Of a stretch of 64,000 nt of DNA, positions 61,501-64,000 are shown one piece after another. The translations under genes were made by a program, and so were the position numbers. The notes below the pieces were generated by a model that saw nothing but the letters and a program-made list of their open reading frames with translations, searched no databases and had not been told where the DNA came from. Location: contig CM049317.1 in the NCBI GenBank assembly GCA_026874595.1, forward strand, positions 73,619,118-73,683,117, written 5' to 3'. Position 1 is the first letter of the stretch, and every line of letters begins with the position of its first letter. This DNA is from Sipunculus nudus (lineage: Eukaryota > Annelida > Sipuncula > Golfingiida > Sipunculidae).

Positions 61501-62636
61501 AAAATTTCAGTTTTCTCCACGTATTGTAGACAGAAATTTCCATTGCAATGTTTCCGCTACTATGTTTGGCCTTTGTAATAAAGCACACATGCAAAATATT
61601 CATATAAAATTGGATTTGATTATAAAATTTCAAAAACCTCAATTATACGAAAATAGTTAATAAAGATATATTGATTAAGAAGGCTATGTTGCTTGTTGCT
61701 AGGTTACGGATATGGGACGCTGGCTGTTGCCATCGTTTCCTTCCTTGCTGTGCCGGGGATCATCATCGTCAAGTGGCGCCGCCGTCCGGCGTACAAGTAC
61801 ATCATGGGGACCATGCTTGGCCTGGCTGTGGGAACTCTGGTCGGAGATGCTACGCTTCATCTGATACCACACGTGAGTATGACTGACGGACTTATGATTT
61901 AGATATCTCAAAATATAAAACTTAGTAACAGTAACCCAGATAATTTAACCATATATTCATATATGATTAACACATAAATAACATAAAGCATAGTTAATCA
62001 TAACATAATTCACACACACACACATATAAATATATATGAAACATTGTGCATATATTAAAGTAATTTATGATATACCTTATATGATATTACACTGTCAATC
62101 CGTTCACCAAAAGTGAAAACAAAAGTTCATTTTATTCAGAATTGTCATTTACTTTACTTGTCAATTAACTTAACATTAGTAATCATTAAGATTGATTGTT
62201 AAATACTTTTAAATTGCTGTTAAAGTTTAAATGTTTGATTGTAATTGCAGTTTATTTTTAATTTTTGGGGACATCTATTCTAATTTATTTTTATATTATT
62301 CTTATTTATTTTTACTTTTAAATTGCTGTTAAAGTTAAATGTTTGCTTGAAATTGCAATTAATTGTTAATTTTGGGGGACATTTATTCTATTTATTTTAT
62401 TTATTTATTTTATCTTTAAACATATTTAGTCGTATTCTTTTTCATTTAAAATGCAGGCATTAGGACTACACGACCATGGGTCTCACGATGGACACGGACA
62501 TGATGACGGACACGGTCACGGACAGGGAGGGGGTATTACAGTGGAGCCGTTCGTGTGGAAGATGCTGGTGGCGAACATTGCCCTTTACGGCTTCTTTGCT
62601 CTGCAGGTCGGCCTCGGTCTCATAGCAAAGAACAAG
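53196..62636 (+). CDS. SLC39A4/12-like: ZIP zinc transporter, ZIP4/ZIP12-like (5' portion, eight exons)
   Basis: Imports zinc from outside the cell or vesicle lumen into the cytosol. Eight exons (listed separately) join in frame to 548 codons. Order: signal peptide (1-18, cut after AVA); His/Asp block (H21-H48); Cys-containing helical ectodomain; second His/Asp block (302-365) with furin-like RRKR at 343-346; Cys-bounded segment 376-415 equivalent to the PAL-containing domain; TM1 (about 438-455); TM2 ending HLIPH (484-488); a Gly/His loop (493-510); TM3 (about 522-544). The AVGTLVGDATLHLIPH pattern followed by ALGLH is typical of the LIV-1 subfamily and closest to ZIP4/ZIP12. TM4 to TM8, including the catalytic HNxxD and HExPHE motifs, lie beyond the window. 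All visible splice sites are GT..AG and all phases agree, so the gene looks intact. Confidence 0.93.
53490..54039 (+). other. intron 1 of the zinc transporter
   Basis: 550 bp, GT..AG, AT-rich; nothing else seen. Confidence 0.85.
54040..54378 (+). CDS. SLC39A4/12-like: zinc transporter exon 2 (residues 99-211)
   Basis: Acceptor cttattttttcag; donor CAG then GTGAGG at 54379; 113 codons, phase 0 to 0. Encodes the helix-rich ectodomain with several N-glycosylation sequons (for example NSS, NAT, NFT, NNT and NMT). Confidence 0.92.
54379..55042 (+). other. intron 2 of the zinc transporter
   Basis: 664 bp, GT..AG. Short frames occur but no element ends. Confidence 0.85.
55043..55157 (+). CDS. SLC39A4/12-like: zinc transporter exon 3 (residues 212-250, last codon split)
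   Basis: Acceptor ccttgtcttttcgcag; donor AAG then GTAAGT at 55158; 38 codons plus one base. Contains AFRTREIFGTSQLDHADEG. Confidence 0.9.
57975..58290 (+). pseudogene. Penelope-like element remnant (GIY-YIG endonuclease region)
   Basis: Two overlapping frames read the C-terminal endonuclease domain of Penelope-like retroelements. The first has LKTRYNNHKHH, RNSTKL and FEIQWRILRKA (57981-58170). After a frameshift near 58165-58175 the second continues EKYFIIYKQNLATLN and SCRHANNFLL (58169-58262). The RYNNHK, RNST.L and ..W.I..KA blocks, then EK...I and CRH.N.F, occur in that order in the family. Upstream reverse transcriptase is not found, so this is a 5'-truncated, decayed copy in intron 3. 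Confidence 0.8.
58439..58530. repeat. (CA)n(TA)n microsatellite
   Basis: About 40 bases of CA followed by about 50 of TA, shortly after the Penelope-like remnant. Confidence 0.95.
59107..59223 (+). CDS. SLC39A4/12-like: zinc transporter exon 4 (residues 250-289)
   Basis: Acceptor tttacctacag; donor ATG then GTGAGA at 59224; enters and leaves in phase 1. Two cysteines (GKCIHPD and NCNVY) and a sequon, NKS. Confidence 0.9.
59224..59896 (+). other. intron 4 of the zinc transporter
   Basis: 673 bp, GT..AG, AT-rich; nothing else seen. Confidence 0.85.
59897..60156 (+). CDS. SLC39A4/12-like: zinc transporter exon 5, His/Asp-rich with furin-like site (residues 289-375)
   Basis: Acceptor ttttggtttcag; donor ACG then GTAAGT at 60157. 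Between residues 302 and 365 histidine alternates with Asp and Glu (HDDH, HEEH and HDEH units), interrupted by GARRKRST, a consensus furin site. The CAT/GAT codon mix varies, so it is not just a pure microsatellite. Such blocks bind zinc in other ZIP proteins. Confidence 0.92.
60157..60944 (+). other. intron 5 of the zinc transporter
   Basis: 788 bp, GT..AG. A short stretch near 60860-60915 is rich in CA and CG (acacacgcgtacacacgg). Confidence 0.85.
60945..61113 (+). CDS. SLC39A4/12-like: zinc transporter exon 6, pre-membrane domain (residues 376-432)
   Basis: Acceptor cttgttgttttcag; donor AGA then GTACGT at 61114; 56 codons plus one base. Begins CYSVRDYLLIYGLD and closes ITDRAC, aligning with the cysteine-bounded last part of the ZIP4/ZIP12 ectodomain. 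The usual PAL tripeptide position reads GGV (404-406). Confidence 0.9.
61114..61702 (+). other. intron 6 of the zinc transporter
   Basis: 589 bp, GT..AG; nothing else seen. Confidence 0.85.
61703..61872 (+). CDS. SLC39A4/12-like: zinc transporter exon 7, TM1 and TM2 (residues 432-488)
   Basis: Acceptor ttgcttgttgctag; donor CAC then GTGAGT at 61873. TM1 is about 438-455, a basic KWRRRP loop follows, and TM2 runs about 465-486 with GLAVGTLVGDATLHLIPH. The two His of HLIPH contribute to the transport-site region in the family. Confidence 0.95.
61873..62456 (+). other. intron 7 of the zinc transporter, with a 109-bp tandem duplication
   Basis: 584 bp, GT..AG. The block starting acttttaaattgctgttaaa at 62205 is repeated from 62314, including the following ttttgggg.acat.tattct, with small differences. 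Confidence 0.8.
62457..62636 (+). CDS. SLC39A4/12-like: zinc transporter exon 8, His loop and TM3 (residues 489-548)
   Basis: Acceptor tttaaaatgcag; donor AAG then GTAGAG at 62637; 60 codons in phase 0. ALGLHDHG opens a Gly/His-rich cytosolic loop with eight His between 493 and 509, then TM3 from WKMLVANIALYGFFALQ. The next exon is not in the window. Confidence 0.92.
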
Positions 62637-63314
62637 GTAGAGATTTAACCTTCCGTTTTCCCCATTTATTTTCCTATATTACATTACGGCACAAAACTTA
62701 CAAAAAAAATAAATTGTTAGGTGCGCATAAACGTATTTTAATTTGCCTTTGTGCAATACAAATATTGATAAACGATTCTGTTTCCTTTTTATTGACGATT
62801 TATTTATTATAATTTGAGATAAAATGCTTCTTCTATGACTCAAAAGGACATCTATGTTTAAGCCCGCGTAATGTCCCGGTTATTATCATAATTTATGCAT
62901 GCACCACCGACATGACATTAAGTGGTCTTGACTGTATATGTTTTTTTTTTTAATCTCAGTATGGATCTCATTGACACATCACATCCCCCCCCCCCCCCCT
63001 GTTCTTGAATTTCTGGATCTGCCACTGAAAGCTGTTATGCACTGCAGTCGTTCATGATCTCCTTCGCTTTAACCGCTGCTTTTTAGCAAGTTTTTTCGGG
63101 GTTTCAGCACCAGGGCTTACACAGGGCAAATAATCAGACAAACAAGAGCAGGATTTCGCGGGTTAAAATTGGGACTGGAGGCACAATGCGAAACTATGCT
63201 GTTGTTGGTATGGTTTTAATTTTTGCCTTGTGCCAGCCCTGTTGGTTAAACCCGGAGAATATTGCTAAACAAAGCGGAGGTTAACTATAGAAGGACTGAA
63301 GTGTGTAACTGTTA
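62637..63314 (+). other. start of intron 8 of the zinc transporter
   Basis: Non-coding after the donor at 62637. Contains poly-T (62940-62951) and poly-C (62986-62999) runs; the latter is followed by ttcttgaatttctggatctgcc, which looks like the edge of a G-rich MITE. Confidence 0.6.
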
Positions 63315-63680
63315 GGGTGCTTTTCCATGTGCGCGGCAGTTTCTGCCGCGCGACAAACGCAAGGGTTTGCCGCGCGGCCAGTCCTTTTCCATGTGAGCGT
63401 TTTGTAAGCGTTTGTCGCGCGGCAGTCGCATGCCTTCCTGACAGAGCTGAACAGACTTAAACAAACAAGTACGGGGAAAACCCAAACGTGACGTCATTTA
63501 GGCGGAATTCCCCTGCGTTTGCCGCGCGGCAAACGCAGAAATCCAGCACTGCTGGATTCCAAAACTGACGCGTGCTTTTGCCGCGCGGCAATCGCATACA
63601 TGGAAATAGCACATGACTTTTTAACTGGTTGGGTTTTCGCCGCGCAGACGCTTGCAGTACGCGTACATGGAAAAGCATCC
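63315..63680. mobile_element. palindrome-rich MITE
   Basis: 366 bp with terminal inverted repeats GGGTGCTTTTCCATGT (63315-63330) and ACATGGAAAAGCATCC (63665-63680), one mismatch, flanked by TA on both sides (63313-63314 and 63681-63682). Inside, the palindrome TGCCGCGCGGCA and close variants occur repeatedly, with TTTTCCATGTG and ACATGGAAAT repeating near the ends. It is GC-rich against its surroundings. TA duplication points to Tc1/mariner-like mobilisation, but the superfamily is not certain. It lies in intron 8. Confidence 0.7.
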
Positions 63681-64000
63681 TAGGAGTGGAGATCTCAGTC
63701 TCCCCTAACATCATGCTGACTACGCATAACTGTCAGTTAGTTATGAAATTAACAGGTAGATGTCAACAGAATGTATAAGACAGTTCCCAGTGAATCCTGG
63801 AAACTAAGACTCCACTGACGTTATTCGGGGCATAGTGTTGCGTTTTTATTTACATCTGCCACTGTTTTTATAAAAAAGAAATTGTTCGTTGGTCAAGAAT
63901 ATCACTTAAGGTCACTTGAAAAAAATGTTTAGTTCATCATATCAGTGAAGAAAAATATGAAGCAGATCAAAAGTTGAGGCGGGGAGGGGTACTACAAGAT
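63681..64000. other. non-coding, presumably intron 8
   Basis: No exon of the transporter is recognised before the window ends. Confidence 0.5.

Overview
This is eukaryotic, animal nuclear DNA. It is AT-rich, with short protein-coding exons separated by long introns with GT..AG borders, many (TA)n, (CT)n and (CA)n microsatellites, and a dense mix of animal transposon types. Hairpin-capped elements with a CCGT microsatellite and tandem repeats, Ty3/gypsy gag, a Penelope-like GIY-YIG domain, EnSpm/CACTA-like ends and a tRNA-derived SINE together suggest a marine lophotrochozoan, most likely a mollusc. That placement is an inference. Most of the window (about 1-53 kb) is repeat-rich intergenic DNA with no confidently recognised host gene.

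The one clear host gene occupies about 53.2 kb to beyond the last visible exon at 62.6 kb, on the + strand. It is an SLC39 (ZIP) zinc transporter of the LIV-1 subfamily, closest to the ZIP4/ZIP12 group. Eight coding exons (548 codons) join in frame with canonical splice sites. They encode a signal peptide, a large ectodomain with two His/Asp-rich blocks and a furin-like RRKR site, a cysteine-bounded pre-transmembrane segment, and TM1 to TM3 with a HLIPH metal-binding motif at the end of TM2. The 3' part (TM4 to TM8) is not in the window.

Layout: 0-4 kb holds AT-rich DNA, a small MITE-like element, a probable solo LTR and a pogo/Tigger-type MITE. At 4.4-6.3 kb a 53-bp minisatellite is interrupted by a hairpin-capped, Helentron-like non-autonomous element. 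At 7.6 kb there is an orphan LTR followed by a TGGTATCAG primer-binding site. At 10.4-16.6 kb a dispersed repeat surrounds a 4.2-kb EnSpm-like element that may carry a terminal exon. At 24.3-28.9 kb a Ty3/gypsy-type element has a 5-bp target duplication and a decayed gag. At 29.5-31.0 kb lies a second hairpin-capped tandem-repeat element. At 38.4 kb a SINE is flanked by a perfect 13-bp duplication. At 40.7-44.5 kb there is a 3.8-kb array of a 25-bp unit, followed by a third hairpin/CCGT element. At 50.6-51.3 kb there is a hexamer-derived array. A Penelope-like remnant sits inside intron 3 of the zinc transporter, and a palindrome-rich MITE lies at 63.3 kb.

Most open reading frames of 60-500 codons in this window are chance or repeat-driven, including a 497-codon frame through the 25-bp array and a 255-codon frame through the hexamer array. 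Several isolated exon-like segments near 13.3, 23.1, 33.8, 45.7 and 46.5 kb are recorded as weak candidates only.
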